Shown here in pieces: positions 31,701-41,968 of a stretch of 64,000 bases of DNA. The position numbers and the translations under genes are program-made. The first letter of the stretch is position 1, and the number at the start of each line of letters is the position of its first letter. The notes below the pieces were generated by a model, which was given only the letters and a program-made list of their open reading frames with translations, was not told where the DNA came from and searched no databases. The DNA comes from a virus: positions 1 through 64,000 of the IMG/VR virus record IMGVR_UViG_3300042484_001031; one strand, given 5' to 3'.

Positions 31701-34700
31701 ACCTAAAGTAAAGCTTCCTGAATTAATTACAATAGATGTAGTAGGATTTAAACTACCGCTGTTGACAGTAACACTGGTATCGTTGTTTACAGTGAAAGTA
31801 GTACATGCGGTAGTACCAAAATTAATTAAACTTCCTCCATTGACTGTAATTGCACCAGTTGTATTAAATATATAACCATTAAAATTTAATGTAGTATTAG
31901 CTATATGAGTGTATGGTTGAGCAGTATAGAAGTCCGCTTGTAATGTAATTGATGCACCTGTTGCTAGGTATAAATTATTAATAAGTTTTCCACTATTACT
32001 ATTAGAAATGGTACCAGTACCATACATAGTAACATTAAAACTAGTAAATATTGGTCCAGTACCTAACTCTAATACTCTAACATAAGGACCGGCACCACCG
32101 GCTATAGGATCTCCAGTTGTACCTATAAAGCTTAATGTATCAAGCCAACTACCTGCACTTATAGTTGGATCATTCGTTCCTGCATTAAAATACAGTTTGA
32201 TAGCATTAGAAGCAGATCCACCGCTACTATTACCAAAACTAACAGTACCGGTAGCGGCTTGTGTGCCTTTAAACCCCCCTGTACCTGTCCATGTAAAATT
32301 AGTAGCATCACTCATACTAATACTACCCTGTGTAGTTATAATGTATGATGTACCAAAATTAATACTTCTAACTAAATTAGAACTTGAGCTAAATGACCCA
32401 ACTGTTAAATCTGCATTTAAGACTAATCCACAAGGATTAGATGTTGCAAAAGTACAAGTAGCGGACATTACAGTAGAACTTGTTATTGTAATATCACCAC
32501 TAGTAGTTGGATTAATATTTAAAGAGCTAAATGTTCTGCCATTACCTGATATTGTTCCACCTGAGTCTACTATATTAAAACTCATAGCACTATGTGTAGC
32601 ACTAGTACCTAGATTTAATGACCTAATATTTAAGTTTGTGCCTGTAATAGTAGCAGTAGATCCAGTAGTATCAATTGTATTAAACCAACTACCTGCTGAA
32701 ATATCAGGTGAACTTGAACTACCAGTTAACACTAGTTTTGGGGCATTAGCGATTGAGGCACCTCCACCATTACCAAAAGTTATAACTCTAACTCGGTCAG
32801 TTTGTACAGTAAATCCACCGGTACCAGTATATGTAAAGTTAGTAATATTAGACATATCTAGTACCGTTAGTCCAGAAGTCAGTGGATAGGTTAAATTAAC
32901 AGTTCCAGTACCAAATAATATAGATCGGGTATTTGTATTATTAGACGAAAAAGATGGTGTAGATAGTGTAATATCAGTTATATCTAATACACCTGTATTA
33001 AATAAATATTTACCATTTGAACTACCACTTAGCATAGTATATGATTTTCTTAAAATCATAGTACCTGCATTTTGTGTGATCAATGGAACCGAACCTAAAG
33101 TGCCGCCGGCTCCGGCAGCTAAAGTAAAAGATCCGGAATTGAGTGTGAAAGTACCAGAGGTAGAATTAAAAGTTATACTGCCGTTATCCAATACATAATT
33201 TGGACCAGTATGTACATAATTGTAACAAGCGATGGTGCCGCTATTTAAAGTTAATGTACCACCGGTATACGTAAACGTACCTGTTGGTAATGAGCATGTT
33301 AAAGTAAACCCTGCTAAATCTAATGTGTTGGCTGCATGAGTATATAATGTAACTGCTAATGCGCTAGTTAACGTTACTGTGCCGCCACTTGGTGCAGTAA
33401 AAGTATATAATTGTTTACCACTACCACTGACAGTACTAGTAGCACCGTAAAAATCTATTTGCAATCCTGTATAAGCTGTAGTAGCGCCAGCTGTACTAGA
33501 TAAAATTACTGAATTTGCATATACTGATGATACTGAAGGGGCTGTAGCACCTACTGGTATAGTATTTTCTGAGCAATTTAATGTTTTAAACCAGCTACCA
33601 CCTGACAATGATATCCTTCTAGATGCTGAACCTGAACCTGTTATAAACATATTAATTGCGTTATCAGCAGAGCCACCTGCACTATTACCATAACTAACAG
33701 TCTGACTGGCAGATGCATTGGGACAAATTCCACCTGTACCACTCCAAGTAAAATTTCTAACATCCGACATATTAAATCCGCCGGATGTTGAAACAATGTT
33801 AGTAGTTCCAAAATTTATACTGCGAACCAATGTACTAGAGGAATTGAACGTACCAGTGGTAAGAGTATATCCATTAAGTACTATTATAGAAGGGTTAGAA
33901 GTACCAAATGTAGTAGTACCACTAACAATTATATTACTAACAAGAGTACTAGTTCCATTGGATTGTATATCTAAAGTATTGATAGTTCTAGTACCCATAT
34001 TTAAAGTACCGGTACCTCTTACATTAACAGTAAGTGGATATGTACTTGTACTGCTACCTAATATTATACTGTTAACATTATATGTTGCAGATGCGGGTGT
34101 AGATGAAGTACCTCCTAAATCTAGCATATTAAACCAACTACCACTACTAATACCATATACACTACTACCACTAGTTAAATATAAATTAGGAGCATTGGCT
34201 GAACTCATTCCGCCACCATTACCAAAACTAAATAGTCTAGTACGTGACATTACTGAACGGAATCCACCGGTACCTGTCCATGAAAAATTAGTCCCGTTTC
34301 CCATTTCAATATTAGTATTACTATTCGATGAAAATGCTACATCAATATACCCTGAACCAAATAATATCGCACGTGTATTTGAATTACTAGAATTAAATTT
34401 ACCAGTTGATATTGTGAAACTAGCTAAATCTAATGTACCACTAGTGAATTCTATAGTACCTGCTACTTTAACATTCAATGCGCTTCCTAATGTCCAAGTA
34501 CCTACGCCAGTAAATGTTAATGTATCGCAGTTCAATGTAATACCATTAGTAGTTACTGTATTAGTAGTACTTGAATTAAATGTCAGTGTACCTGTACCAC
34601 TCCAAGTAGTACTACTTAATGACATACTGCCATATACTGTAAGTGCACCTGTTCCTGAAAACGTAGTGCTACTAGTTACAGTCATGTTCCTACAAACACC

Positions 34701-34856
34701 ACCAGATAAAGTTACTGTACCACCAGATGGGAAAAATACATCATCAGCACTTGTAGGGGCACTGGCACCACCCGCACCACCTGAAGTAGCACTCCAACGT
34801 GTAGTGGTACTTGTATTCCAAGTTCCACTGCCGCCTATCCAATATCTGTCTGCCAT
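28734..34856 (-). CDS. Giant repetitive adhesin, 2040 aa
   Basis: The N-terminus ADRYWIGGSGTWN followed by DDVFFPSGG is common to phage and bacterial beta-solenoid surface proteins. About 1700 residues of Thr/Ser/Gly-rich solenoid follow. A unit NFTYTGTGGF, FGNGGG, LTLTG, SGSWFNxLDFG recurs about seven times, spaced about 230 residues apart. The last about 250 residues change to a glycine-rich tip (IGGGGGGDYAG to GGGGIVRIIWG), like that of the two glycine-rich genes at 41969 and 42918. Probable role: distal tail fibre or spike that binds the host. No cleavage or chaperone domain is seen. Confidence 0.82.
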   Translation of the reverse strand: MADRYWIGGSGTWNTSTTTRWSATSGGAGGASAPTSADDVFFPSGGTVTLSGGVCRNMTVTSSTTFSGTGALTVYGSMSLSSTTWSGTGTLTFNSSTTNTVTTNGITLNCDTLTFTGVGTWTLGSALNVKVAGTIEFTSGTLDLASFTISTGKFNSSNSNTRAILFGSGYIDVAFSSNSNTNIEMGNGTNFSWTGTGGFRSVMSRTRLFSFGNGGGMSSANAPNLYLTSGSSVYGISSGSWFNMLDLGGTSSTPASATYNVNSIILGSSTSTYPLTVNVRGTGTLNMGTRTINTLDIQSNGTSTLVSNIIVSGTTTFGTSNPSIIVLNGYTLTTGTFNSSSTLVRSINFGTTNIVSTSGGFNMSDVRNFTWSGTGGICPNASASQTVSYGNSAGGSADNAINMFITGSGSASRRISLSGGSWFKTLNCSENTIPVGATAPSVSSVYANSVILSSTAGATTAYTGLQIDFYGATSTVSGSGKQLYTFTAPSGGTVTLTSALAVTLYTHAANTLDLAGFTLTCSLPTGTFTYTGGTLTLNSGTIACYNYVHTGPNYVLDNGSITFNSTSGTFTLNSGSFTLAAGAGGTLGSVPLITQNAGTMILRKSYTMLSGSSNGKYLFNTGVLDITDITLSTPSFSSNNTNTRSILFGTGTVNLTYPLTSGLTVLDMSNITNFTYTGTGGFTVQTDRVRVITFGNGGGASIANAPKLVLTGSSSSPDISAGSWFNTIDTTGSTATITGTNLNIRSLNLGTSATHSAMSFNIVDSGGTISGNGRTFSSLNINPTTSGDITITSSTVMSATCTFATSNPCGLVLNADLTVGSFSSSSNLVRSINFGTSYIITTQGSISMSDATNFTWTGTGGFKGTQAATGTVSFGNSSGGSASNAIKLYFNAGTNDPTISAGSWLDTLSFIGTTGDPIAGGAGPYVRVLELGTGPIFTSFNVTMYGTGTISNSNSGKLINNLYLATGASITLQADFYTAQPYTHIANTTLNFNGYIFNTTGAITVNGGSLINFGTTACTTFTVNNDTSVTVNSGSLNPTTSIVINSGSFTLGASGSLGTTFTTFTHTAGTVTFLKSYSMNTLSTYSFSSGTLTVDGFTLSVGIFSSNNSNVRTINFGTGIINAYYSTSGSNVINMSNITNFTYTGTGGFTVPADRSRTVTMANGGGGSSTTALNLTITGTSGVISLASGSWFNILDFGSTSFAIGTSTTLNCNTLYLSGGLSSTNLLTFNILGTGNINLGGKTIGPLTINHSGTSTFTGSGGCSSLTQTSGDINFATNSLTSTGTITFTSGIYSNIGTLSCTTFTLGATFELTSGTLTASTSFVIDSGSFTFTDGTFTATPTFTHNAGTVTFAKAYAMTATGTYTFNAGNLILTSVNLTTGIFSSTNSTARSIDFGTGNIVLAHSTAGQTVLNMANATNCTVTGTGGFTAEANVTRTFTFGTTGGSYSNAPSLTLTGTGTAIATLTSGSYFNNLSFGTTAFTLATTSLNLNGLTLSSSGTYTGLSITMRGTGTVTSNGKTIAAVVTNSPGTTTLGSNLTCSTFTQTTGTIDFANYTLTCSGAFSSTTGTLLNVGTVASSSFSTGADLTFGANASVTSTSLNLTGGTFTYDTGNLSTLTTFTQTGGNLVLSANLTLISSCTYALNEGNLNLNARTLTLGYVSSTGTGSRSITGTGGTITVGYAWTVTSGAGFTGSGYNINMYNPDVKTFAGGGGTYGTLIQEGVGALTITGSNTFQDIQISPNMINNDLFQAAFTTPGTYSWVVPAGVLNVCVVCIGGGGGGDYAGYGPPGAYHNGDGGGGGGLGWKNNIAVTPGQSYTVVAGAGGTSNLAGGDSYFVSPATVKGGGGMMGYQNRAGGTYVGDGGGNGGIGGTGGGWGSGASGGGGAGGYAGNGGAGAGFSGSGTLGPEPGAGSGGGGGGGGATAGVSNGSYASAGAGGGGVGSFGQGTNGAPGSNALITGGGGGSYVSPSSQGTQGGTGSPFQFQAVLPGANGGNYGGGGGGGGAFQYQSAAGGTGGGGIVRIIWGSGRAFPSTNTGDIF

Positions 34857-34873
34857 ATTTTATTCTTTAATTA

Positions 34874-35080
34874 TTAAGGATTTTCGTCTGTAGGCACAGC
34901 ATTAATCATATCATGCCAAGCAGTATATCTCTCTAGTTTAATTGCTTCAATTGTTTCAATTGATGTATTAGCATACTCTTCCTGAGTCATCCATATAGCA
35001 TCTCTGTAAATTTGAGTACCTTCACCTTTTGTGAAGATTACTTGTACTTGTCCATTAATTTGATTTATAGTATCTTCCAT
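34874..35080 (-). CDS. Small conserved fibre-locus protein, 68 aa
   Basis: Begins MEDTINQINGQVQVIFTKGEG and contains DAIWMTQEEYANTS. Acidic, soluble. Located between two fibre genes, so a fibre-assembly or attachment role is possible; not recognised. Confidence 0.55.
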   Translation of the reverse strand: MEDTINQINGQVQVIFTKGEGTQIYRDAIWMTQEEYANTSIETIEAIKLERYTAWHDMINAVPTDENP

Positions 35081-35094
35081 GTATTATTCCTTAA

Positions 35095-38000
35095 TTAAAA
35101 TCCAAAGTTCTTAGAAATTACATTCCATTTTGATTGCGTTGAATTATAAATAAATCCCACGTAATCATATTTACTACTTCCAGATGATGTTGAAGGTAAA
35201 TTCAAATCCGTTGATCCGTTAAATACTGCATTCCAACTAAATGTTTGTACATTAGTAGATTGTAATCTAAACATAAGTTTTTGTCCTTGATATGGTGTGC
35301 CTGATGGTGCTGCAATAGTTAATGTACCGGCCGTTTGTGTATTAGTTTGAATAGCTAGATCAGTAATATCCGCATTGATAGTAACTGTCGTACCGTCTGC
35401 AATAGTGTCAATTCTAGGTTTTATAGCAGCTGAAACTCCACTACTGCTTACAGTAACAACGTTTGCAACACCAGCAACACCCATTGTAATATTACCATCA
35501 ACTGTGGCAATATTAACATTACTTGTACCATTACTAATAGATGCACCACCACCACCGCCACCACCTGATGCAATCCAACTTAATCCACCTGCGCCATTTG
35601 TGCTTAATACATAACCATTAGTACCGCCGGTGATAACAACATTTCCTACAGCACCTAAATTACTTTGCCCAGTTACATTTAATGTACCTGTAATATTTGC
35701 ACCAGTAGTTGTTACAACTAATACATTTGCGGTTCCGCCTACACTTGTAGTTACGTTACCGCCTGATGTAGCTATATCGACAATGCTGGTACCATTACTA
35801 ATAGATGCACCACCACCACCGCCACCACCTGATGCAATCCAACTTAATCCACCTGCGCCATTTGTGCTTAATACATAACCATTAGTACCGCCGGTAATTA
35901 TTACATTAGCATTAGAACCTAAATTAGCAGTACTAGTAACAACAAAGTTATTAGCTGTTAATGTTGTTGTTGTTTTATTAAAAGTAAGACCGGCATTTCC
36001 GCCAAAAGCACTAGAATCATTAAATTGTACTTGAGTATCAGTTCCACCGGGTGATCCTCCACCTCCTGATTGTGCTACCCAACTTAATGTACTAGATCCA
36101 TCTGTACTTAGTACATAGCCATTAGTACCACCTGATATATGTAAATTAGCTACTGCACCCAATGTTACATTAGCTGTAGTTGTAAAATCAACTACACCAG
36201 TTACATTGCTTACTGTTAATCCAGTCAATGATCCAACACTTGTAATGTTACCTTGTGCATTTCCTGTTACAAAACCAGAAAAGTTGGCATTAGCTACATT
36301 ACCTGTAACATTACCACCTGCTACACTATTAGCAGTTCCAACTGTTATGTTCGCAACATTTGCGTCGGTTACAACAATGTTACCATTCATGCCTCCATGA
36401 ATAGAACATTGATATTTGTAATTACCTACTATGCCATATGGAACCTTCCAGTACAATGTTCCTGCTATTTGTCCTTGGGCTGATGTAGTAGTTAATACCG
36501 TTCCTGCAGTATCAACATATTCTAAACCAGTACTATAATTTGCGCCACCACTTGTTTGAATTAAGAACGGATGACCCGATACATTCAAATTAAATGCTAA
36601 TGTTTGACCACTAGTAATGTATATTGCAGGATTGAGTGTAGCGCCATATTGGTCAAATAGATATCCACTTGCTCCACTAGCAGTGACATTTAGTCGTGTT
36701 GTTGCTTGTAGATATAATTCGTCTGTAGTCAATCCGGCGGTACTAAAAGTTGTAATGTTACCAAAAGTTAATGCACTTAATTGACTGCCGTTACCAGTAA
36801 AGAAGTTAGCTGTTACTAGATTGCCTAAGTTAGCATTACCGCTTGTAGTATTACCAGTTACATCTAAACTAGTTAATGAACCAACTGAAGTTATGTTTGG
36901 TTGAGCATTTGTATATACAGTACCAGAAATTAATGCGTTAGCTACTTGACCAGTGATGTTACTAGCTGTTATATTACTTAAGTTATTACCAGCTCCACTA
37001 AAGAAATTAGCTATTGCTAGATTACCTAAATTAGCATTACCAGCAGATATATTACCAGTAGCAATAAATGTATTAGCACTGATAACATTTGCGTTAGTGA
37101 TGTTACCACCTGAACCATTACCGGCAATGATATTACCTGCACTTAGATTACCGGTTATGTTTGCTGTGCCTGATATGTTTGCACCAGTTCCAGTAACTAT
37201 CATAGTTGTATTACCAACAGCAGTTAAATTGATATTTCCATTTGCAGCCGGTATGTTTACATTACTATTGCCGTTACTAATACTTGCTCCACCACCTCCA
37301 CCGCCTGATTGAGCTACCCAACTTAATGTGCCTGCACCATCTGTACTTAGTACGTATGCGTTTGTACCGCCACTGATATGTAAGTTACCAACAGCACCCA
37401 ATGTTACGTTTGCTGTGGTTGTAAAATCAACTACACCAGTTACATTGCTTACTGTTAACCCAGTTAATGAGCCAACACTTGTAATGTTTGGTTGAGCATT
37501 TGTATATACAGTACTTGATATTAGTGCATTGGGTACTTGTCCTGATACATTACCACCTTGTATATTGCTTAAATTATTACCACTACCAGTAAAGAAGTTA
37601 GCTGTTACTGTATTACCTAATTGTGCGTTACCAGAACGAATGTTAGCTAAGGTATCATAAGTTACTACTTCTGATGATATACTTACATTAGACCCAAATG
37701 CTATTTCTGCATTACTTATATCCCAACCCATCCATGCAATCTTTGCGCTTGTATCATAGTAGTTTAATGCAGTACCAACATCTTTGCCACTATTAGCTAC
37801 TGGGGCAGCTCCATTTGGTCCTGTTTGTAAATTAATGATTGGATCACTGATAGATAATGTAGTTGAATTTATGTACGTTAGTGTACCATTAACAGTTAAA
37901 TTACCACCAAATACACCGTTTCCTGATACTGATATATCTGTTAATGTCCCTACACTTGTTATGTTTGGTTGAGCATTTGTATATATTGTGCCTGACACTA

Positions 38001-38775
38001 ATGCGTTAGCTACTTGACCAGAGATATTAGCAGCCTGAATATTACTTAGATTATTACCGCTACCTGCAAAATAATTAGCTGTAGCTAGATTACCTAAATT
38101 AGCATTACTGGCTGTGATATTACCGCTAGCAATAAATGTATTAGCACTGATAACATTTGCATTAGTGATGTTGCCACCAGAGCCATTACCGGCAATAATA
38201 TTTCCTGCAGTTAAATTACCTGTTACATTAGCTGTACCTGATATGTTAGCACCAGTTCCAGTGATAACAACTACGTTGGCATTACCAATAGCACTAAAGT
38301 TTATATTGCCATTTGCAGACGGAATATTTACATTACTATTGCCGTTACTAATACTTGCTCCGCCACCTCCACCGCCTGATTGAGCTACCCAAGATAGAGT
38401 ACCTGCACCATCTGTACTTAGTACGTATGCGTTTGTACCACCACTAATATGTAGATTACCTACTGCTCCCAATGTAACATTAGCAGTAGTTGTAAAATCA
38501 ACTACACCAGTTGCGTTACTTACTGTTAATCCTGTTAATGATCCAGTTGAAGTGATATTTGGTTGAGCATTTGTATATACAGTACCAGCAACTGTTGCAT
38601 TAGATACTTGACCAGTAACATTACCACCTGTTATATTGCTTAAGTTATTACCGGCTCCACTAAAGAAATTAGCTATTGCTAGATTACCTAGATTAGCGTT
38701 ATCTGTGGCAATATTGGCAAAGGTATAGTTAGCAGTGGTGTCTAGGTTAAACGGTTGTAACTTTGTAATTGCCAT
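35095..38775 (-). CDS. Repeat tail fibre with a cupredoxin-like domain, 1226 aa
   Basis: Modules of ANLGNLATANFF, GNNLSNI, GQVxNALxSGTVYTNAQPN and ITSVGSLTGL repeat along the chain. A conserved phage-fibre block beginning LSISDPIINLQTGPNGA lies near residues 300-390. Around residues 685-805 is a domain of another type: GHPFLIQ (H735), YWKVPYG and YQCSIHGGMNG with C790, H793 and M796, the ligand set of a type 1 copper site. The C-terminus (TPYQGQKLMFRLQS to VISKNFGF) is a separate beta domain. The whole is a likely long tail fibre. Confidence 0.82.
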   Translation of the reverse strand: MAITKLQPFNLDTTANYTFANIATDNANLGNLAIANFFSGAGNNLSNITGGNVTGQVSNATVAGTVYTNAQPNITSTGSLTGLTVSNATGVVDFTTTANVTLGAVGNLHISGGTNAYVLSTDGAGTLSWVAQSGGGGGGASISNGNSNVNIPSANGNINFSAIGNANVVVITGTGANISGTANVTGNLTAGNIIAGNGSGGNITNANVISANTFIASGNITASNANLGNLATANYFAGSGNNLSNIQAANISGQVANALVSGTIYTNAQPNITSVGTLTDISVSGNGVFGGNLTVNGTLTYINSTTLSISDPIINLQTGPNGAAPVANSGKDVGTALNYYDTSAKIAWMGWDISNAEIAFGSNVSISSEVVTYDTLANIRSGNAQLGNTVTANFFTGSGNNLSNIQGGNVSGQVPNALISSTVYTNAQPNITSVGSLTGLTVSNVTGVVDFTTTANVTLGAVGNLHISGGTNAYVLSTDGAGTLSWVAQSGGGGGGASISNGNSNVNIPAANGNINLTAVGNTTMIVTGTGANISGTANITGNLSAGNIIAGNGSGGNITNANVISANTFIATGNISAGNANLGNLAIANFFSGAGNNLSNITASNITGQVANALISGTVYTNAQPNITSVGSLTSLDVTGNTTSGNANLGNLVTANFFTGNGSQLSALTFGNITTFSTAGLTTDELYLQATTRLNVTASGASGYLFDQYGATLNPAIYITSGQTLAFNLNVSGHPFLIQTSGGANYSTGLEYVDTAGTVLTTTSAQGQIAGTLYWKVPYGIVGNYKYQCSIHGGMNGNIVVTDANVANITVGTANSVAGGNVTGNVANANFSGFVTGNAQGNITSVGSLTGLTVSNVTGVVDFTTTANVTLGAVANLHISGGTNGYVLSTDGSSTLSWVAQSGGGGSPGGTDTQVQFNDSSAFGGNAGLTFNKTTTTLTANNFVVTSTANLGSNANVIITGGTNGYVLSTNGAGGLSWIASGGGGGGGASISNGTSIVDIATSGGNVTTSVGGTANVLVVTTTGANITGTLNVTGQSNLGAVGNVVITGGTNGYVLSTNGAGGLSWIASGGGGGGGASISNGTSNVNIATVDGNITMGVAGVANVVTVSSSGVSAAIKPRIDTIADGTTVTINADITDLAIQTNTQTAGTLTIAAPSGTPYQGQKLMFRLQSTNVQTFSWNAVFNGSTDLNLPSTSSGSSKYDYVGFIYNSTQSKWNVISKNFGF

Positions 38776-38808
38776 GTAGTAAATCTCTTATATGTTAGTC
38801 TATCTATG

Positions 38809-38816
38809 TATTTAAT
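38809..38816 (-). promoter_or_regulatory. Late-like motif ATTAAATA
   Basis: Two mismatches to the late consensus, 34 nt upstream of the fibre gene start at 38775. Confidence 0.35.
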
Positions 38817-38839
38817 CCAATTTGACTACTAACATGTTA

Positions 38840-39196
38840 CTAAGGTGTGATAATTTCAACCCAAGATGTTGTATCTTCATCCCAACTGTACATTTTACCG
38901 TCATCTGGCATTGGTGTAGGGGCTTCGTATAAGCATGTATCTTCATTTAATACCCAACTGTTAAATGGTTGTGGTGGTATAAATGCATCTCTAGTACTAT
39001 CATATGTGTAACCTATACCAGCATAATTTTTACGTAATGGTGTGCCACCTTGTGTATGTACACCACCAGATGTATTATAGCTTGTTTGAATCCAGCTGTT
39101 TGGATCTCCAAATAGACCAGTATCTACTACATCCTGTTCTATTACGATTACTTGTGTTACGATGTTATTTTCATCTATTTGTGCGAAGTGACTCAT
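38840..39196 (-). CDS. Conserved fibre-locus protein, 118 aa
   Basis: MSHFAQIDENNIVTQVIVIEQD, WIQTSYNTSGG and AGIGYTYDSTRDAFIPPQPF identify a family frequent in cyanophage-like myoviruses near tail genes, function unproven. The start at 39196 has AAAGGA upstream, preceded by a late-like AATAAATA (39214-39221); the longer frame to 39304 would overlap the preceding gene. Confidence 0.75.
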   Translation of the reverse strand: MSHFAQIDENNIVTQVIVIEQDVVDTGLFGDPNSWIQTSYNTSGGVHTQGGTPLRKNYAGIGYTYDSTRDAFIPPQPFNSWVLNEDTCLYEAPTPMPDDGKMYSWDEDTTSWVEIITP

Positions 39197-39213
39197 TTTT
39201 ATTTCCTTTAAGT

Positions 39214-39221
39214 TATTTATT
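39214..39221 (-). promoter_or_regulatory. Late-like motif AATAAATA
   Basis: One mismatch, 18 nt before the start at 39196, at the end of the upstream LamG gene. Confidence 0.45.
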
Positions 39222-39224
39222 TGT

Positions 39225-41960
39225 TTAATTGATTGGGAACGCAGTTGTTGGTGGAGTAAAGTTAGCAGTATAACGTGCATAACCTTTTGTAATGCGGAAA
39301 TCATTAATATATCCTGTCATCGCATAACTTGTACCCGGAGTTGAATAGAACAAAGCAAGATATGCAAGTGCAGTTGTTACATTTTGTGAATCGGCTATTG
39401 AACTACCCGAAGTTGGCAAGATTCCATTTACATATACCTTGACAGTACCGGCTGATCTAACCAATGCTAAATATGTCCATGTGTTGGCAGTTATAGTAGA
39501 TGAAGTGTTTGTAAAAGTATTACCAGCGTAATATTGAATTACCCCTGCTGAGGTTACACCAATTGCATAACCCGCATTAGTTCCCGCTATAGCAGTCGCA
39601 TTGATATGAAAGAAACCTTGTGCGTAAGTTGGGCTTGTTGCGTAGAACCATCCTTCAATTGTAAAATCTCCAGTTCCCATTCCTAAACTAGTAGAGATGG
39701 GTGTTACCAACCAATCACCAGTACCATCAAAGTACATACTGCTTCCACCAAATTGACTTTGTGTAGTAGAAATCTGTGCATTACCAACTGTTTCTAAATT
39801 GTTCATCATTGCATTGTCAATGATACCAGCATTTGTCATATTAAGCAATAATGCGGTATTTGTTACTGCTGTTACTGGCTGTGATGGTGGTACAAAGTTA
39901 CTGGTGTAGACTGCTGTACCTCTAACAAAACGATAGTTAGAAATATTACCAAACCAATCAGGACTAGTACCGTCTTGAGTTCTACCTATCTCAAACATAT
40001 TAAATGTAGTAAAAGGTATACTTGAGGCAGCAGATGACGAATTTACTGTAATGTCTATCACACCATTTACATATACATAAAATACCCCTGCATTTCTAAC
40101 CAAAGCAACATGCGTCCATGCATTGGGGGTTATAGTAGCCGCACCTTCAGAACCACTGCCTCCAAGCTCTGCACTGCCATTAGCTAGTAGGTACAAATTT
40201 ATTCTGTTTGCCCCATTTGATAACCTAAACATTAATCTATTAGAACCATATCCCGCTGAAGGATAGTAAATACAAATTCCTCTACCGTATTGACTACCAG
40301 CATAACCATTATTATATACCCAGCATTCTATAGTAAAGTCTGCCGCATTTGTTGCTAGTGCTAATGCAGAATTTGCGGCAGTAACTAAATAATCCCCTAC
40401 TCCATCAAAATACCCTGACCCACCAATTGTATTTGATGTGTAACCATTAGTTGTTGCAGTAGTAAAACCGAATGGGTTTTGTTGTGTTGGGCGACTATTG
40501 CCAACAGCAGTAATTGCAAAGTTGTTTGTGCTATTGTCAATGAATGTGGGTGATTGGCAGGTCAACAATGATGTGTTTGTGATTGCAGTAAGTGGTGATG
40601 TGGGGACAGTAATTGTTGTTGAGGTTGGGTCGTAAACATTAGAGCCAACAACCAATCTTGCGTTGGAAATATATCCAATCCAATTTCTTGAAACTATTCC
40701 ACCTGTGTATCCTATAGCGGCAGAAGTTGTATAACTATATGTATCTGATACTGTTCCTGTACTTGATCTAACACCATTGAAAAATACTGTTGCTACGTTG
40801 CTTGAATTTCTTACAAAAGCAACATGGTTCCAAGTATTTGCGGATATTGTTGAAACAGTATAATTATCAGCCGCTACGCCATATCTGTCAAAAGAAAAAG
40901 TTGTAGAGTTATTAAGGTTACAATTTAATCCACCAGCAATAGCACTACCCGGCCCAATGAAAGACGATATTCCGCTAAAAGAACCTGTGTAATAAAACCA
41001 ACATTCAAACGTCATTGCTCCTGTACCTACTGTAGTACCGGACCAAGTCAAATAATCTCCCGTACCATCAAAATAACCACTATAACTAGTTGGAGTTATT
41101 GATGATGGACTGAATGGACTAAATCTTTGTACACTTACATCACCAAACTTGGTAACAGTAAAGTTGTTTATACTATCATCAATTAATCTATTGTCAGCGC
41201 AGGTTAATAAACTTGTGTTAGTAATAGGTGTTAATGGTGTTGTCGGTGGAGTAAATGCCGATGTATATACTGCAGTACCTTTTATATATCTTAGATTAGA
41301 AATATATCCATAGAAAAAATTGGTGCCTGTATGTGTATATCTACCTATTGTAGGTATCAATGTTGTGTCATTAAAATTAGTGGTGTTGGCTGTCGCGGTT
41401 CCGGCAATACCATTAAGATATACTGTCACCGATCCACTGATTCTAACGACTGCAAAATGATTCCATGTACCAACTGTCCAATTATTGGCTCCACTAGAGA
41501 TAACAGAACCCCCTCCGCTGGATGTACCAACAAAATTAATAGCGCCGTTGGATACAAAAATTACAAAGTAGTTAGTGCCGGACACTGCTTGACCATAAAC
41601 TATACCACCGGCTGCAGACATCAAATCAGTAGCGTTAAACCAACCTTCAACCGTAAAGTCACCAGTACCCGGTGCAAAAGCAGAGCTAGCAGGAACAGTT
41701 AAATAATCACTACCATCAAAGTAGTTACTCCAGTTACCACCATAAGGACTAAACGTACCTTGCGTAGTATTACCATTACGAGTGATAGCAAAGTTATTTG
41801 TACTACCATCTGTAAATGTATTATTTTGTGCACCGTTAGTTCCATTGCCTGGTAACAATAATGTATTGTACATGAAGTATGGATCATTTGCGGCTGCCGT
41901 GCTAGCGCCTACAATTGTTATTCCACCACCTGATATTGTTAATCCTGTTAATATTGCCAT
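39225..41960 (-). CDS. LamG-array adhesin with four LamG domains, 911 aa
   Basis: Four copies of a concanavalin-like/laminin-G-3 domain of about 210 residues, each beginning YFDGxxDYL and GDFTxEGW (near 80, 290, 520 and 755) and ending GYISNxRxxKGTAVY. LamG jelly rolls bind glycans or proteins with Ca2+. Linkers ending NNFAITxxGN separate them. The last 25 residues (DFRITKGYARYTANF) are nearly identical to those of the two longer LamG genes. Probably host-receptor binding. Confidence 0.85.
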   Translation of the reverse strand: MAILTGLTISGGGITIVGASTAAANDPYFMYNTLLLPGNGTNGAQNNTFTDGSTNNFAITRNGNTTQGTFSPYGGNWSNYFDGSDYLTVPASSAFAPGTGDFTVEGWFNATDLMSAAGGIVYGQAVSGTNYFVIFVSNGAINFVGTSSGGGSVISSGANNWTVGTWNHFAVVRISGSVTVYLNGIAGTATANTTNFNDTTLIPTIGRYTHTGTNFFYGYISNLRYIKGTAVYTSAFTPPTTPLTPITNTSLLTCADNRLIDDSINNFTVTKFGDVSVQRFSPFSPSSITPTSYSGYFDGTGDYLTWSGTTVGTGAMTFECWFYYTGSFSGISSFIGPGSAIAGGLNCNLNNSTTFSFDRYGVAADNYTVSTISANTWNHVAFVRNSSNVATVFFNGVRSSTGTVSDTYSYTTSAAIGYTGGIVSRNWIGYISNARLVVGSNVYDPTSTTITVPTSPLTAITNTSLLTCQSPTFIDNSTNNFAITAVGNSRPTQQNPFGFTTATTNGYTSNTIGGSGYFDGVGDYLVTAANSALALATNAADFTIECWVYNNGYAGSQYGRGICIYYPSAGYGSNRLMFRLSNGANRINLYLLANGSAELGGSGSEGAATITPNAWTHVALVRNAGVFYVYVNGVIDITVNSSSAASSIPFTTFNMFEIGRTQDGTSPDWFGNISNYRFVRGTAVYTSNFVPPSQPVTAVTNTALLLNMTNAGIIDNAMMNNLETVGNAQISTTQSQFGGSSMYFDGTGDWLVTPISTSLGMGTGDFTIEGWFYATSPTYAQGFFHINATAIAGTNAGYAIGVTSAGVIQYYAGNTFTNTSSTITANTWTYLALVRSAGTVKVYVNGILPTSGSSIADSQNVTTALAYLALFYSTPGTSYAMTGYINDFRITKGYARYTANFTPPTTAFPIN

Positions 41961-41968
41961 AATTTACC

